Counted from the first letter of the stretch, positions 19,827 through 32,965 are shown. The stretch: DNA of 64,000 nucleotides from Setoptus koraiensis (GCA_048013815.1 CM106585.1:20398001-20462000); one strand, 5' to 3'. Numbers and translations: made by a program. Notes: generated from the letters alone by a model not told the origin.

Positions 19827-22744
19827 GGAGAATTCGAATCGCATTTCAATGATCGGTACCATCTTATCCGGTGGACTTATGAAAAAGCCCCAACTACTTA
19901 TGGAATCTCCACTAACTATATAAGTTCTAACTATCTTAAATTTATAGCGAACACTAAAATTAATTCTTGTATCATAAAAGAAAACTGTATCTAAAAGAAA
20001 AATATCTATTAAGATCTAAAGATCTCTGCATTCGCATGACAAAATAACATTCTATATATATGAAATGACCACGAAGAAACAAATAAAATATTAGCTACCT
20101 TCCATGTACTGCCAAGTACCAGGATGATCAGTATGCCTAGACTAAGTTATTATACTGAAAGTTTTTGATCATTTATATCCCACCAATACAGCGAGATCCT
20201 ATCTTATAGTAGTTCAACGTATCAAGATAGTACAACGAATTTCCATTGCGAGAGACTAGACGACAATATGGCCGACTTGGGGAGAATCGCATCCAAATGA
20301 TCTATTCATTACGGACTTAGTTGATTGTTAGTCGCATATGTTAAATCTGATGGCTTTGGGTGTCTCTGGATGCGTCGGTATTAGAGTCGGTGTAAGGAAT
20401 CGAAAGGCATAGAGATCACTACATGGTTAGCTTGTAATGCTAGGTAGAGGCTCTAATTTCCTCTCATCACACAGGATCTGACATGACAATAAGCCATCTA
20501 CATGACGGTTCGACTGAGCGCGAGTTCTCTTGGATGTCTCAGTATGTCTAGAACTCAGAAGCAACCTTATGTGTGACAAATCATAAATGATATTAGTAAC
20601 ATAATTAAGGTTACGAATATTTTTGATGTAATATAGTTGCTCTTTTATCAATTGTGCCAACTCTCTAAGATCTGGTGAAATTAGTCATCTCCAATAACCA
20701 ATGATGTCTGCTTCTCCTCAGCAATTTGTGGGACAGTGAATGAGACCAATGGTTCCCTCAAATGACTCGGCAATCACTGGTTTATTTTCAAGTGTAACAA
20801 CCTCTGTTTAGATTTACCGACATTGAGCAGTGAGCGTGAAGATGCCAATTTTAGTCGAGGTCCGAATCACGAAATCTATTCAGACCGCGCGTCTGTTATT
20901 TGTGATAGATGGTGCTTCAGTGTAAGATTTTGTTAAGTGAGAAACAACTTCTTCTCGAGAGTTGTATAGGAGATTTTCCAAAAAAGATGTTCTTTGCGCT
21001 GAAATATAAGCATTAAGAAGCCAGTTTGGTGGACAGCTAGTAATTTGTTTGAAGCTTATTCTGAACATCTTGTGTTTTTGTGCGGGTAATCTAGCTGAAA
21101 CTGTCAAGCTGTCTCAAAACCTGCAGTACCTCTCGAATCGAATTTTGCGACGGCGCGGCAGAATTGGTTCTCGTATTGGCTATTTTTTGTCTCTCTCTCT
21201 CTCTATTTATTGTCAGATTATAACAGCTAGCTGCGATATAGCGCGATTGTCTTTATTCAAAACAAATGCGAAGTGTTAGATGAACACAAAAAAGAATGAA
21301 AAGGTATGCGGTGCTAATAGCAGATTTCGAAGCCGCTCATCCCCCACATTCCACACACGATGAGCAGGCCAATGCTATGTAGCTCGCCAAAGACATTCGA
21401 CAAGCAAGCGAACGTACAAGTTCGAACGGAGAACAAGTTCGGACACCTACTTGCATCTTCTTCTGCTCCTTTGGCTTGCGTTCGCTCAATGCTCGTCTGT
21501 AGCGACAGCAGCAAGAGTGGCGGTGGCGCCGAATTCTAACGACATGGCTCAGGCGGCACACAGGTATTTTTGAATCTATTATTAATATTGTTATTATTAC
21601 TGGAGTCAAACATGCAGCCGTGTAGCAGCTAACCATCTAGCTAGCCAGCCATCGTCGTGGAGCCTGGCGGCAGCAGCAAGTTTATCTCTACCTGTATGTC
21701 TGTCTGTCTGTGTCTCTCTCTGTCTCTCGAATATCTCTCGAGCCCAGTGACGCCCTAAATAAACCGACAGTGTAGACGCATCAGCCATAGCCGAAAAATC
21801 TAGCTTGCCAGCTAGTCAGCCTGCCAGATATTACTATTATTATTTTAGCAAATCACGGCTTATTGTTTGCTGTTCACCATTATTAGTTTTTATCACATCA
21901 AAACAGACACCACACGGTGTGCATTCTGTAACACATTTCGCGTCAGTAGTGGTATTAGCGGCAGTACTAAGTTGTTATTCCGGTGATCATACATTATATT
22001 ATATTATATTATATCATATTATTATGTACAATATTTGGTAGAGAGAAAGAGAGCTGGAGAGTGAGACAGAGCGAGTGAGTGGATAAATGGGTTTATTTTA
22101 CAAACAACAACGACATTTAATACAACAATAGCGTAAACACACCGGACAACAACATCGAATCATTCGAATGAACATTGATGATCACCACAAGCAGCTGATC
22201 ACAAAAACACTTGACACACACGGAATTGGGTCACACTCGCTTTATAATCTTATTATTGTTGCTCGACACATCTTTCTACTTTATACTATTTAATATTAAT
22301 TCATTAAGATATTACATGTATTATATAAGCGAAAAGAACAATAATTTTATCATCAGCGATCAGTAATTGCTTGGAATAACAGATGCATCTATTTGTGAAA
22401 TGGTAACTCCAGCTAGCCTGGTACCAATCATGTGAATAGCAATTGTCGATATCATATACAATTCAGTTATTATTAGTATCAAACAATTGGAACAACAATT
22501 GCTCTTTTACTAATCAGGCATAATCAAATTTAGAATCTATCAGCGCCTCGACGCGCTTCATTAGGGCTGGACCCTGCATATACAGAGACATTTTTATTAT
22601 TATTATTATCGTATGCACCCACAACTGTTGTTATACTTGTTAAAAATTTAATCAGCAATTTTGCAATCAAATCATCATCAGGTTATTAGCTAATAACATT
22701 TTTATTATTAATTGCGTACTGACTTTCATTGTTAAGCTAGCAAA
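19827..22744. other. 2.9 kb non-coding region, probable TBC1D10 upstream region
   Basis: No supportable gene. It contains short simple repeats: CT near 21192-21204, GTCT near 21695-21728, ATT/TATAT near 21990-22025 and GAGA near 22042-22080. A GC-richer stretch at about 21320-21800 could be a promoter or 5' UTR exon of TBC1D10. Confidence 0.4.
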
Positions 22745-24235
22745 ATGTCGACAAGAGTCACCTCGCCAGACAGAAATCACACCTACACCAGAGCAAGGGA
22801 GCATCGAAACGGCTCCAGATCGACCAACACCCTTCCTCCACAACAATTCTCATTGCCTGACTCAGATAGAGCTAGCGAAGCTAACTCAGAGGTTGGTCTT
22901 AGGAGCACGAACAGTATTTCAGAGAAAGAACAAGACCTGTTAGTTTGTAATAGATTCGGTTTTATTGTTGATCAAGGCGAATCAGTATCAAATCTACGTA
23001 ACTTCCCAGATTCGGGCAACAATCTAGATGCCGACGATAAACAATCACGTGAAAATGCCGTTGCGAAAATGAGAGAAAGAGAAAAGAAATGGCTAGACAT
23101 GATATCGTCTTGGGATACCTGGATTCTGAAAAGATTTAAGAGGGTTAGGTCGCGTTGTCGCAAAGGTACGTGATGATCGTAATCACTCGTTAGAAACTAA
23201 TGTTTTTATGCAACCGCATGATAAACTTCCATTTATGATGGCTTTATATATATATATGTTGATTTTCATCGATACAAATCTCAAATCTTTTCAACAAAAA
23301 ATATCCATCTATCATAACGAATCAGGTATACCAAGCGCCGTCCGAGGCAAATCATGGTTCTACCTTTCAGGCGGACACATATCATTGAGGAAATACCCCA
23401 AACTTTACGAGAAACTCGAACGAGAACCTGGCGACGAACAAGTTTGCGATGATATCAGAAAAGATATACACAGACAGTTTCCAAATCACGAGTTATTTGT
23501 CGAGGCAAATGGACCTGGTCAACAGAGTCTATTCAATGTATTGAAATGTTTCTCTATAGTCAGAAAAGAGATTGCATACTGTCAAGGTCTAGCCCCTGTG
23601 GCCTCTATACTCTTGATGAACATGCCTCCACCCCATGCATTTTGGTCTCTAGTGGCCATCTGCGACCATTATATACCTGGCTACTATCTTGCCGGCTTCG
23701 AGGCTGTACAACTTCATGGCAAAATGCTCTTTGCACTCCTCAAGAGGTACGCCCCGACATCATACAAGATTCTGAAAAAGGCTGATATAGATCCAATTTT
23801 GTATATGTTTGAATGGTTCATGTGCATATTTGTAAGTCTTATATAATCCCATGATCTCTACAAATAGGACCTCTTCTATTCTTTGCCGTTACGATTTGAT
23901 TGGCCTGATAACTAATCTTACCTCTTAACTTATATCTTTTTCTGATTCAGGTACGAAACTTACCTTGGGCTACTGTACTTAGAATATGGGATATATTCCT
24001 ATGCGAAGGTATTGTCGTTGTCTTCAAGACTGCAATAGTTATAATCTCATCAGTTTTAACGAATGACTATAAAAAGAAGGAGCAACATGATATATTGCAA
24101 TCGCTCCGAAACATACCTGAAAGAGAACTTCAAGAATCTGTTTTGTTACCTAAAATTTTAAGACTGGACCTCAACGACAGGCATCTCAAGAAAGAGCATC
24201 AACGTCAGCTTCGGAAGAAGACTAAAGGAAAATGA
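22745..24235 (+). CDS. wkd: TBC1D10 / whacked, Rab GTPase-activating protein
   Basis: RabGAP of the TBC1D10 (EPI64) group; the fly orthologue whacked acts on Rab35 in tracheal tube formation. Exons 22745-23165, 23326-23831 and 23951-24235 join in frame through short GT-AG introns (CRK-G/IPSAVRGK, then CIF/VRNLPW). A Ser/Asn-rich N-terminus precedes the family's start of the TBC domain. Catalytic features are present: the arginine finger in RKDIHRQFP and the glutamine finger in YCQGLAP. Other family blocks are HAFWSLVAICDHYIPGYY, DPILYMFEWFMCIF and LRIWDIFLCEG. It ends at 403 residues in a Lys/Arg-rich tail. The long disordered C-terminus with a PDZ ligand found in mammalian EPI64 is absent from this reading. 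Confidence 0.93.
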
Positions 24236-24495
24236 GACCGTATGGGATTCTTTTCCTTGATCAGAGAAACTATAGAGTTTTTATAACAAGTTAATGATGT
24301 ATTAAGATCACCTAGTATACCTGTTGAATATACTAAAATGAATTTATATATATTCTCTCTCCTTTTATACATAACATTCTTGCATGTGAGGAAGAAAGAG
24401 ACACTATATCAGCAGGTTATGTTTTTGCTCTTCAAGATTCTAAATGTTGTTTTTACTATGATACTATAGATAGTTATCGCATCAATTATTATTAG

Positions 24496-24668
24496 ATTAT
24501 GGGAAAAATTGTAACAACTCTAATGATGAAGTTGAATTAAACAATTTCAAAACAAAAACTAATAAATCCAAAGAGTCTAGTGAAAATATGGACCGTACCA
24601 CAAGGGCAAGCTTTGATGCGAGTTTCAGTGTAGAGAAAGAGAAAAGTTCTGATGGATTGAGAGTATGA
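24496..24668 (+). other. Protein-like open stretch downstream of TBC1D10
   Basis: After an acceptor-like sequence (attattattag, ending at 24495) a frame stays open for 57 codons to a TGA at 24666. Its composition is unlike random AT-rich DNA: polar, Ser/Lys/Glu-rich, with RTTRASFDASFSVEKEKSS. The end -GLRV could be a PDZ ligand. Mammalian EPI64 has such a tail and PDZ ligand after the TBC domain. No good donor in TBC1D10 exon 3 splices to it in frame, so it may be an alternative last exon, part of the 3' UTR, or chance. Confidence 0.25.
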
Positions 24669-24927
24669 TCCTGACTATCCGGTCGTCGCTTCCTAAGTCG
24701 AAGCAAATTCCATTATGAAAACGGTGGACATCACAATCGATAGTTATATATTTTATTTCCTTATACAATATCGATCGTTTATGCACGTAGTTCGTGACAA
24801 ATACGTTGATGATCCAATTATCAATATTATTTAAGTGGCAATAGCCAGAATAGTATGGAATTAGTCTGTTGGATGTATGACGCCAATTTATCGCATACTT
24901 TAGATGAGTGCCTATTCTATAGTCATA

Positions 24928-25824
24928 CTATTGGCGTAAGGAGATTTTCATTTGCATCTGATATTGACTTGATTTTAACTTCAGTGTGTTCTCAAATAAA
25001 TCTAGAACTTTCTTCAAAGATCTAACTTCTTCGCGAAACTTATCTACAATCTCTAATGACTTCATTATTTCATCACATTTTGCTATCAATCTGTACATCG
25101 TCTTTTTTTGAAGAAACAAAGCGATATGTTGTCAATTTTTAGATAGGATCAGTGAAAAATACGTGATAACAAAGTTCTTGGCAAGTTACGTGACAAGTAG
25201 TGCTTACTTTGATACTCTCATCCACGACATCGCATGTGTCATCCAGAGACGATTTGAGTACATCTAGACATTTTGCTGAGGTATCAGTGACCTTGAATCG
25301 TGATTGAGCGAGCGTGATAATGGATCAAAAGTTGCAGATTAGATTGAGTTAACCAGTGAAATATTGTTATTTAAGAATTTATACCCACTTCATATGTTCG
25401 TTCCTGCAGATATTTCAGCAGTTGCGACAGATTCTCAGTTATAGATTCAGTCTCTAGCTCCAGCTTTGTCAATGCATTTAGGTAACTCGTTCCAGAATCT
25501 ATTGACGAACAGACAACAGTGACGAAGAGATTAGTTGATAATCTCTGGTTAGTGTCTTATTATGAGAAAATAGCGATTGGGGTTGGCACGATAATTGTTT
25601 GGATACTCACCCAACATTTGTCCATCAGATGCCGACAAGGATATTGGCTCGAGAGTTGCAAATCTTGGCGTGGGCCTATCTAGTATTTTGGTGTAGTTGT
25701 TTTGGCTGGTGGATTTTTCACCTGCGCTGCCCATTTGATTTTCTTGATTATCGTCATCATCACTAGACTGGTCCTTGCCGGGTTGATGGTCCGATTCTCT
25801 CGGATCGTTATCTTCTCTGTCCAT
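24928..25824 (-). CDS. BORCS6: BORC complex subunit 6 (lyspersin) homologue
   Basis: BORC sits on lysosomes and recruits Arl8 and kinesin for outward movement. Four short exons, read 25824-25610, 25500-25391 (approximate ends), 25291-25208 and 25101-24928, join in frame. Exon 1 is an acidic, disordered leader ending GQML. Exon 2 reads SGTSYLNALTKLELETESIT and continues ENLSQLLKYLQ. Exon 3 reads AKCLDVLKSSLDDTCDVVDE. The last exon has MYRLIAKCDEIMKSLEIV then EEVRSLKKVLDLFEN, matching human MYQVMAKCEEISKSM and VKEIKRLLDMFES. These are the helical DUF2365 signature positions. Predicted length is about 190 residues, shorter than human because the leader is short. The start lies 385 bases from the divergent TMEM50 start. 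Confidence 0.82.
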
Positions 25825-26208
25825 GATGATGAATTTGACAAGAAACTATTTGTGTCAGTGTGAAAGGTATCCAGCCCGCTCTCTTTCTGATAAAAGCGGA
25901 CCCAGCAACATTTGCGCATATCAAATATTAGCGGCGCATCGCCCACAGCGTAGTGATTTTAAAACAGCTGTATCTGTAAAAACATGGTTCTACCTTATTT
26001 ATTCTGCCATTAATCAATTCATCATTGGCATTTATTTGTGATCACGTGTTGAGGTATCATCTACTTATTAGAACATCATTATTGTCAGGACAATTTAGAA
26101 ATAAATTCAAAAAAAAAACAAACAAACAAACTGATATCTCTCACGTAGTTTTAGTACACGTTTTTACTCTAGGCTACCCAAGTTATTAATAGTTTGTAAT
26201 TCTTCAAA

Positions 26209-26797
26209 ATGGATGCCATTCAATCGGGTTGGAATTCCTTCTTAACGCATATTGGAGAATATCTGGATATGAGTGAAAAAAGAAATATCATTGCATCTTT
26301 GGGCGCAGGCTTATTGGTGAGTAAACACATGCAGCAAATTTCAACGAACAAAACCCAAACATAAATTGCTAACTGAAATTGTTTTCGAACTCACTTGTGT
26401 CATCCACGATGTATCATTGTAACCACGAAAGTTCTTTACTGGCTGGTGGATTATCATTGACGTTGCCGCCAGATACAGCTCAGCCGATTTTCATGGTGCA
26501 TTTCACATATTTGGAGTCTTCGGGACCATCTCTTTCCTGATTGTCAACTCCATCTCTAACAGCCAACTAAGGGGCGAAGGGTACGCTGAGGATTCGAAGG
26601 CGGCCAAAGTGTGGCTATTGATAGGCTTTATATTAGGTTTCAGTGCCCTGACAGGTTCAATATGGGTTTTGATCAGCGAATACGCCTCATCAAAAGAAGA
26701 CAACAAAGCCATTTACCCTGGCATCGGTCTACTATTTCAGAATATATTAATATTTCTCGGTTCGCTTGTTTTTAAATTCGGCAGACTAGAGGAATAA
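26209..26797 (+). CDS. TMEM50: TMEM50 family membrane protein
   Basis: Conserved four-span membrane protein of the secretory pathway; biochemical role unknown. Exons 26209-26316 and 26432-26797 join in phase 0 (AGLL/FFTGWWIIID). It follows human TMEM50A/B closely. Matching blocks are EKRNIIASLGAGLL, FTGWWIIIDVAARY, FHIFGVFGTISFLIVNSISN then QLRGEGY, KVWLLIGFILGFSAL and YPGIGLLFQNILIFLGSLVF. The ending KFGRLEE corresponds to human KFGRTEDLWQ without the last residues. 157 residues, the normal size. Complete and unremarkable. Confidence 0.95.
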
Positions 26798-27282
26798 CAC
26801 AATTGATCCAATAGATTAATTTCCTCAAAAACTAATTGGATTGCAAATGTTGAGAGCGAGTTGATCAAGAGAGATACCAATTCTACTCATGAAAGACGAC
26901 AGTACATGTTCGTTGCTACTATATTTTGGCGACATCAGTCATGCCTAATACGTAAATATAAACCCGATAAGCCTTGTACATTCACAATTGTTGCGATAGA
27001 CGCGCGAAAAACTAGATGAAACAACACCTGCCATAGACAAATTCATACTAGACAAACAAACAAGCAAACATTCACATAACAATGATAGCTCTGAGTTGTG
27101 GAAAATAACGGAAAACTTTTCTCCGACTAAACATCAATGATTTTCTGAATATTTGAGTTATAATAAACAACAACACAATTGCTTCTATGTGATGACGAGC
27201 TGAAGAAAATATTGTTTTTGGCTTATGGCGACGGTCAGGTTTCTAGACCGTGATGACAATTTTTACTACGACTGGCGTGAGG

Positions 27283-27370
27283 TTACTTGATTGGCATTGT
27301 CCTTGATCGACGATCACTTTTACTCTTGCCGGTTTTCTCTTGTCTATCGTCGCGCAAGGTCCAACCTTTC
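27283..27370 (-). other. Possible terminal exon of an unidentified gene
   Basis: On the minus strand a good acceptor (tttcttcaatag) is followed by an 88-base open stretch reading KGWTLRDDRQEKTGKSKSDR and four further Arg/Ser/Thr-type residues to a TAA. The composition is strongly basic and polar and unlike the surrounding DNA. No matching upstream exon was found; the decayed Rab copy lies next upstream on the same strand. It could be a real last exon, a remnant, or chance. Confidence 0.2.
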
Positions 27371-27654
27371 CTATTGAAGAAAACAAGAGAAAACATCCAA
27401 TACATGATCTAAGGTTGCATTTGGTTGATTTCGCCGTGCAACTATGCCTTTCGTCATCCCAAATTTACCGACACCTTCAACACATTCCTATTTATTGAAT
27501 CTATTGTTAATGAGCAATCGACAGTTCCAACGTCAGGTGAGATAGCCGCATTTCTGGTGCAAAGATCGGAAACGCTAGTTGGAGATTTGTTGTTGTCTTA
27601 ATAAATGAAGGGCGTCACTCAAGCTGTCAGCGGGATACCTGCTCCGGGTCAGAA

Positions 27655-28095
27655 CAGTCGGATTGGTGCCCTCTTCGACGCTTGTCTTCAAGAAGACAAT
27701 GTCATGTTCTTTAGCCAACCGTTGGCCCTCTTCACTGGGTACACAGGTCGTGAGATCGTGTTGAGTGCGAAGGTCAATCTTGTTTCCTATGAGCGGAACG
27801 GATATATTTTCTGCAGCAACATCCATGATGGAGCTCATAGAATTTCTGACACTTAAGTTTTAGTTTCTCTCCGACACATCATACATAAGAATTATTCCGT
27901 CGGTCTTGTGAAAATACGAGGCCTCTATGTTGCAAAGTCTCACTTGGCCCATCGTCTCGCATTGGCTTTCAGAGATGCCGACACCGTTGATTTTAAAGAA
28001 TTTAGTGTTGAAATCTATGCCACAATTAGAGATGATACTCATGAAAAAGATTCACCGATAAGATTTTTCCACGTTACAGTGGCCAACTGACAACA
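27655..28095 (-). pseudogene. Decayed copy of the RASEF Rab domain
   Basis: Read on the minus strand, this segment matches the GTPase part of the RASEF gene at about 41115-41560. Recognisable blocks are SIISNCGIDFNTK, EASYFHKTDGIILMYDV, PLIGNKIDLRTQHDL, CVPSEEGQRLAKEHDIVFLK and VEEGTN. The reading frame is interrupted, including a stop just after YDVSERN, and the switch II region is scrambled (CETMGQVRL in place of WDTAGQERF). Similarity fades at the 3' end after GTN. The parent region lies inside one exon, so the copy cannot be classed as retro- or DNA-derived. It sits about 13 kb from its parent in opposite orientation. Confidence 0.85.
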
Positions 28096-28626
28096 TTACC
28101 GAAAACCAGAAAATAGGATAAGTTTCTTGTTTCATGATAACGCTCATAATTGCCGTTTCTAAGTTGCCAATCTCTAAAGAATTTCTAATATCGCCGTGTC
28201 ACTGACTATAACATGACTTCTTTGAATTATCTGTGCGGTCTTTTTCACGCAGGCAAGGCGACGTTCTTGAGTATAAGCTCCACCTACCCACCGTAGAGTA
28301 TCCCGTCTTCGTGTTGGCTCAAAAGTTTTCAATACTAACTTAGTTAGTTGCGAGAAATAAAACAGCATCTTTCTCTCTATCTCTGTCTCACTATTAATCT
28401 GTGTTTTGCTGTGTCAACACACATACACACACTAATAGTGAGAAGTATTCGCTAAGACAGCATTCATCGAGACAATTGTATTTATTACACGCAAATATTA
28501 CCCAATTTTTTTATAGAAATCACAGAGAAACACAATTCGTCCAAATAGCGCCTGAAGATTCACATTAGAAGAGGTCGTTTTCCACCCAGTAATTAGTTAG
28601 TTAGTAAGTAATATTGAGTGGTCAAG
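28096..28626. promoter_or_regulatory. Upstream region of the ABCH transporter
   Basis: Lies between the Rab copy and the ABCH start codon. It includes short CT and CA runs (28372-28390, 28418-28432). Likely promoter and 5' UTR; no specific element is called. Confidence 0.35.
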
Positions 28627-29106
28627 ATGCCTCTGAACGTTACATTCGACTACAATTTCAACGAGGTTAATCCCGTCGTTGAGGGTGATACAAATTCGGT
28701 TAAGCTCACCAGTTACCGAGCCAACCATCTGAGAAGATTCTCCACACCACCTAAAGACTGTTCGGCCGTTGAAGTTCGTCGCCTCAAGTATATAGTCGGC
28801 CGAGCCAGGACCCCAAAAGCCATACTATCCGGCATCAATATGACAGTGCCAGAAGGAGCCATGTAAGTGTAAATAACGTTAGTAACGTTAATGAGCTTTT
28901 CTCTCGCTACATCTATTCGCCTTTCAACGGTACAGAGATGGCTATGGAGATTTTAAGATGCACACATTTTTAAACAAGTTTGCAACATATATGTATGCAT
29001 TTTACGATGCATGGCGCGCCACTGGCACTGCCAAAATGAGGACATACTTTTGCAGCACTATGACATATGAAGGTCAATGTCGGTCAATGTGGTCAGTTGA
29101 GCCACC

Positions 29107-29138
<32 letters not shown>

Positions 29139-32100
29139 ATATATATATGTATTAGTGGCCTATAACGACTAGTACCGTTGCCAGTTCCGTTTGCACTCGC
29201 TCTCAGGTTGCGCAATTGTGAGCGTCATGCAACAAGTGCGCGACACGTGAACAAGTTTTGTCGCTGTTGTCGTAATGATGATGTAATGACATCACTTCAT
29301 ATATGTAAAATTGGCTGCCATATTGGAATTTAATTGAATATATGCAGCGATATAATCAGCATTCGTCATAAATGCCGATCCAATGAGGCATGAGGTGACG
29401 CAACCTGATAGCAAGACAAAGACAGGGAGACGGGGAGAGACAAGTGTCCCGCCGGAGCGAAAGTGTACACTTGCTGTTCCACTTGAGGTCCACTGATGAC
29501 GTTGTTGCTAGTAGCAAGTGTATATATAATTATAATATTATCTGCTGTGTAAAATATTGTTTTACTGTCTATGTTTGTGTTGTTGTTGCACCACTGTGCG
29601 TGTTGGCTACCTGTTGTTAGCTGTTGTTATTTGTCGCTTTGCGACCACAAACAACCACGATCTACTACAATTGTCGTCTGTGGTTAACAACTTCCAAAAA
29701 CTTACCAATGTTACTGCAATATCGGCAATTTGCCCGCAAACTTACCAATGCCGATATTGCAATGAGACAAGACAAAGTAAGATAGTGAACAATTTTCTCA
29801 TTGATATATCAAATATTATTGCAATGTGCTATATGGCTCATCGTCGCTTCTTATTTCTTGGCATAGTGCTGTCCCAATGAATTTATTTTATGTAATGTAT
29901 ATATTCTCGGAAACGCTTGCACATTTATAATGATGGCAAAATTTGCAAATTGATTGCAATAACTCGCATCCAAGCAACTTGTGATTGTGAGTGGTATTTT
30001 GGCCAAGGTTAAACTCAACATACACAGACGACAGGTTGCTAACAATAGACCTATCTGCTACCAAATCAGTTGCTATTAAATCAATGCCAACAGGTGTTTG
30101 TGACAATAGAGCGACAAACAAAACTACACTACACGTTATGTCGGTGTCTTATTGTCTCACAACTTTCTTTGATTTGGCGATGACTCTAAATAGGTGCTGC
30201 TGCTGCTGTTGTTTACTTTTACTTGCTTCTACTCATGGCGACAATCGATGACTAGACAAGCCACTCTAAACTATAATGCACAGACAGTTGGATATTGGAG
30301 ATGGTTGCGTTGGAGATAGTTGTATTGGATATAGAGGGAGACATTGACAATTTGCTGTCAATTCTTTTCCAATCTCTTTGTGGCTGCTATCATCGCTTGT
30401 CAATCGCCAGTTTTTCACAGCCAGTCGATCGCCAGCAGCCGAATCAAATCGAAGCGGCGCAAACATGTTGCACCGATCGCTACTCTTTCGACAACTGGCG
30501 AGACACTGATTCAATATTGACAATTGTCGTCACTATTGAATCAACATCAGCCCGATGAAATACAGTTGCTGTTGATGTCGCCAAACGACCAGAAAGGTCC
30601 CCATGATTATCAGTTATAGGGCCGATTGAGCCGGTAGATGCCAAGTTGGTTGTGAGAATTTAAAACTGAAATAAAACGAGAAGCGATCTTTTTTCGGTAC
30701 ACGACCATGATGATGATTTATTTTAAATCACACTGATGAATTGTAACGCATAGTTAATTAGTTGATCGTATAGCTTACAACTGAGCGTTACAATTATTTT
30801 GACCTGCCTGAAGAAAAGATGCATTGTATAATTCGTGAGACAGATTTCTGAGAGCTCTATTAACTGGCATACAATTTTTTTTTTTGCAGTTTTTGGCACC
30901 ATTTTTCAAGTGGTTCACTCTTTTCTGTGTTGAAAATCGCGAGAAAGATATGGTTCTAATCGGTGAGAATTCGAGAGTCGAAACAAGTGCGTCGCATCTA
31001 TGCAAGATTTGCCCATACACGAAACCGATTAAACGAGATGTTTTACACAACAACCAGAAAGAGGTCGGTTATTTACCGACGGTTTTGTTGCTCCTAATTA
31101 TCACCAATGGCTTGCAAACAACAAAAGTTAACCACAGACAAATAGGTGCCAGAGCTCACAATTTCGATTTTATCATTACCGTGCTTGTTTGTCGGCGAGC
31201 CTTATCGGTGTTGGTGGTCACTTAACTGGCCAGCAAACAAGGCACCGGTAGCAATTTGGAATCTCAACAACAACAACAACAGCAGCAAATCTTTCAATAA
31301 CAACAAATATCTCTGGCAAGCAATGTGGGCAAATGTCATTGACCGGCACCACTTAACTCTTGAAGTTCACTTATTTATCTAGTGTTTGCCGTGATTGCTG
31401 TATTGGCGGTGTTTGCTGGTGTTTGCGATTGATTATTTTATTATGTTTTCGGTCGCGAAAGTGTTCTAACCAAACAAGCCGCCCGGAACAGGCGAACAGA
31501 AGATTGCGAAGATCGATTATGGTCATTATGGTCATTATTGTTTTATGGCGGCCTGGCCATGCCGATGATTGGCAATAAAACAAAGTTAAAAAGTTAAATA
31601 ATAATCAACAACAATTGACGACAAGACAATGACACAAAATGTAGTCTGTCACACCCAATTACGTTGTTTATTTGACTAATCAATCTAAACTCTATCAGCA
31701 TCTGCCTTCAACCCTTTAATCGTGCTCATGATTACATCACCAGTGCTCACGATACTTACAATATATTTATTTAGAGAATAATCTTACAATAACTTACAAT
31801 ACATGGTGCGCTTCGGTTGTCCAACTAAACTGCACTGTTTATCTTGCTCTCTCTCTCTCTCGTTGTATCTGTTACCTAGATACGGACTGTTAGGACCTAG
31901 TGGTAGCGGCAAGACAACACTGCTGCGGACCGTTGTCGGACAACTGAAACCGTCCGAGGGCTATGTTAAGGTGTTCGGATTTCAGCCCAATCAACCCGGC
32001 AGCCAAATACCAGGGCCGGCCATCGGTTACATGCCTCAGGTAAGACTTGTGATTGTGATCTTATCTCTTTTCTCACACAAACTTATCTCTCTGTCTACTG

Positions 32101-32921
32101 TTGGCTCTTTAATATTGCAAGAAAGTGCTACAAACTCTGTACCTGTGCACTGTCGTTATTGATGATGCTGCCCGATCTGGATCTCGACAAGTCGAGAAGC
32201 GCCGAGATTTCGGCGAGCCAGCAGACGGCCAAGCGACCGGCTTCATCGGCCGCATGGCACGGCAGTGCAGCCTCCGGCGATGCGCCGCATCTCATCTCTA
32301 TCGCTAGCTCGGGCCGAGCCAGAAGCCGATGATTCGGCTTCGCTGCCGATATTCAATCCTCGGCCTATGATATCGGCCTATGATATCGGCCTATGGTATC
32401 GGCCTATGATGTCGGCCTATGGTATCGGCCACTATTGGCCGCCGTTGGCCGCCACTGGCCGATATCGCCGGCGAACCGCTGCAGCAAATCAACGAGAGCT
32501 TAGCGAAAAGAATTCACAAGCCGAACCAAGGATAATAACGAGCGCACTTGTTTAACCTTTGTCGGCGCCAACGCGGCGCCATCCGATTAGGACCACGCTG
32601 TTGATAAAATTCAATATGAGAAAGCAATATGAGCGACCGAGCTACCGATAATCTGTTGCCGCTGCTTATATTATTAGCATTATCAGTATTATTATTAGTA
32701 TTAGTATATTGGTTTGGTCGCCCGCCATCTGGCTGGCTTGCCATTGGCTGGCTGCCTGTCGGGCTTGTCGAGCGGCGATGATGCCGAGCGGAACACATAA
32801 ATTTATATGTGTTGTTTGTTGCTATGACCTCAATTGGGCAGCCCGATGGAAGCTCTTGAAAAAGAAGCGCTTCTCACCCAGTTAGCAGTGCTGACCTTAA
32901 AAAGGTGGCCACTACCTGTCC

Positions 32922-32965
<44 letters not shown>

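Noticed and set aside
20427-21788. Several short frames on both strands upstream of TBC1D10
   Set aside because: Mutually overlapping, repeat-influenced and without motifs.
28958-31578. Many 60-110-codon frames inside ABCH intron 1
   Set aside because: The flanking exons splice in phase without them and none shows domain similarity.
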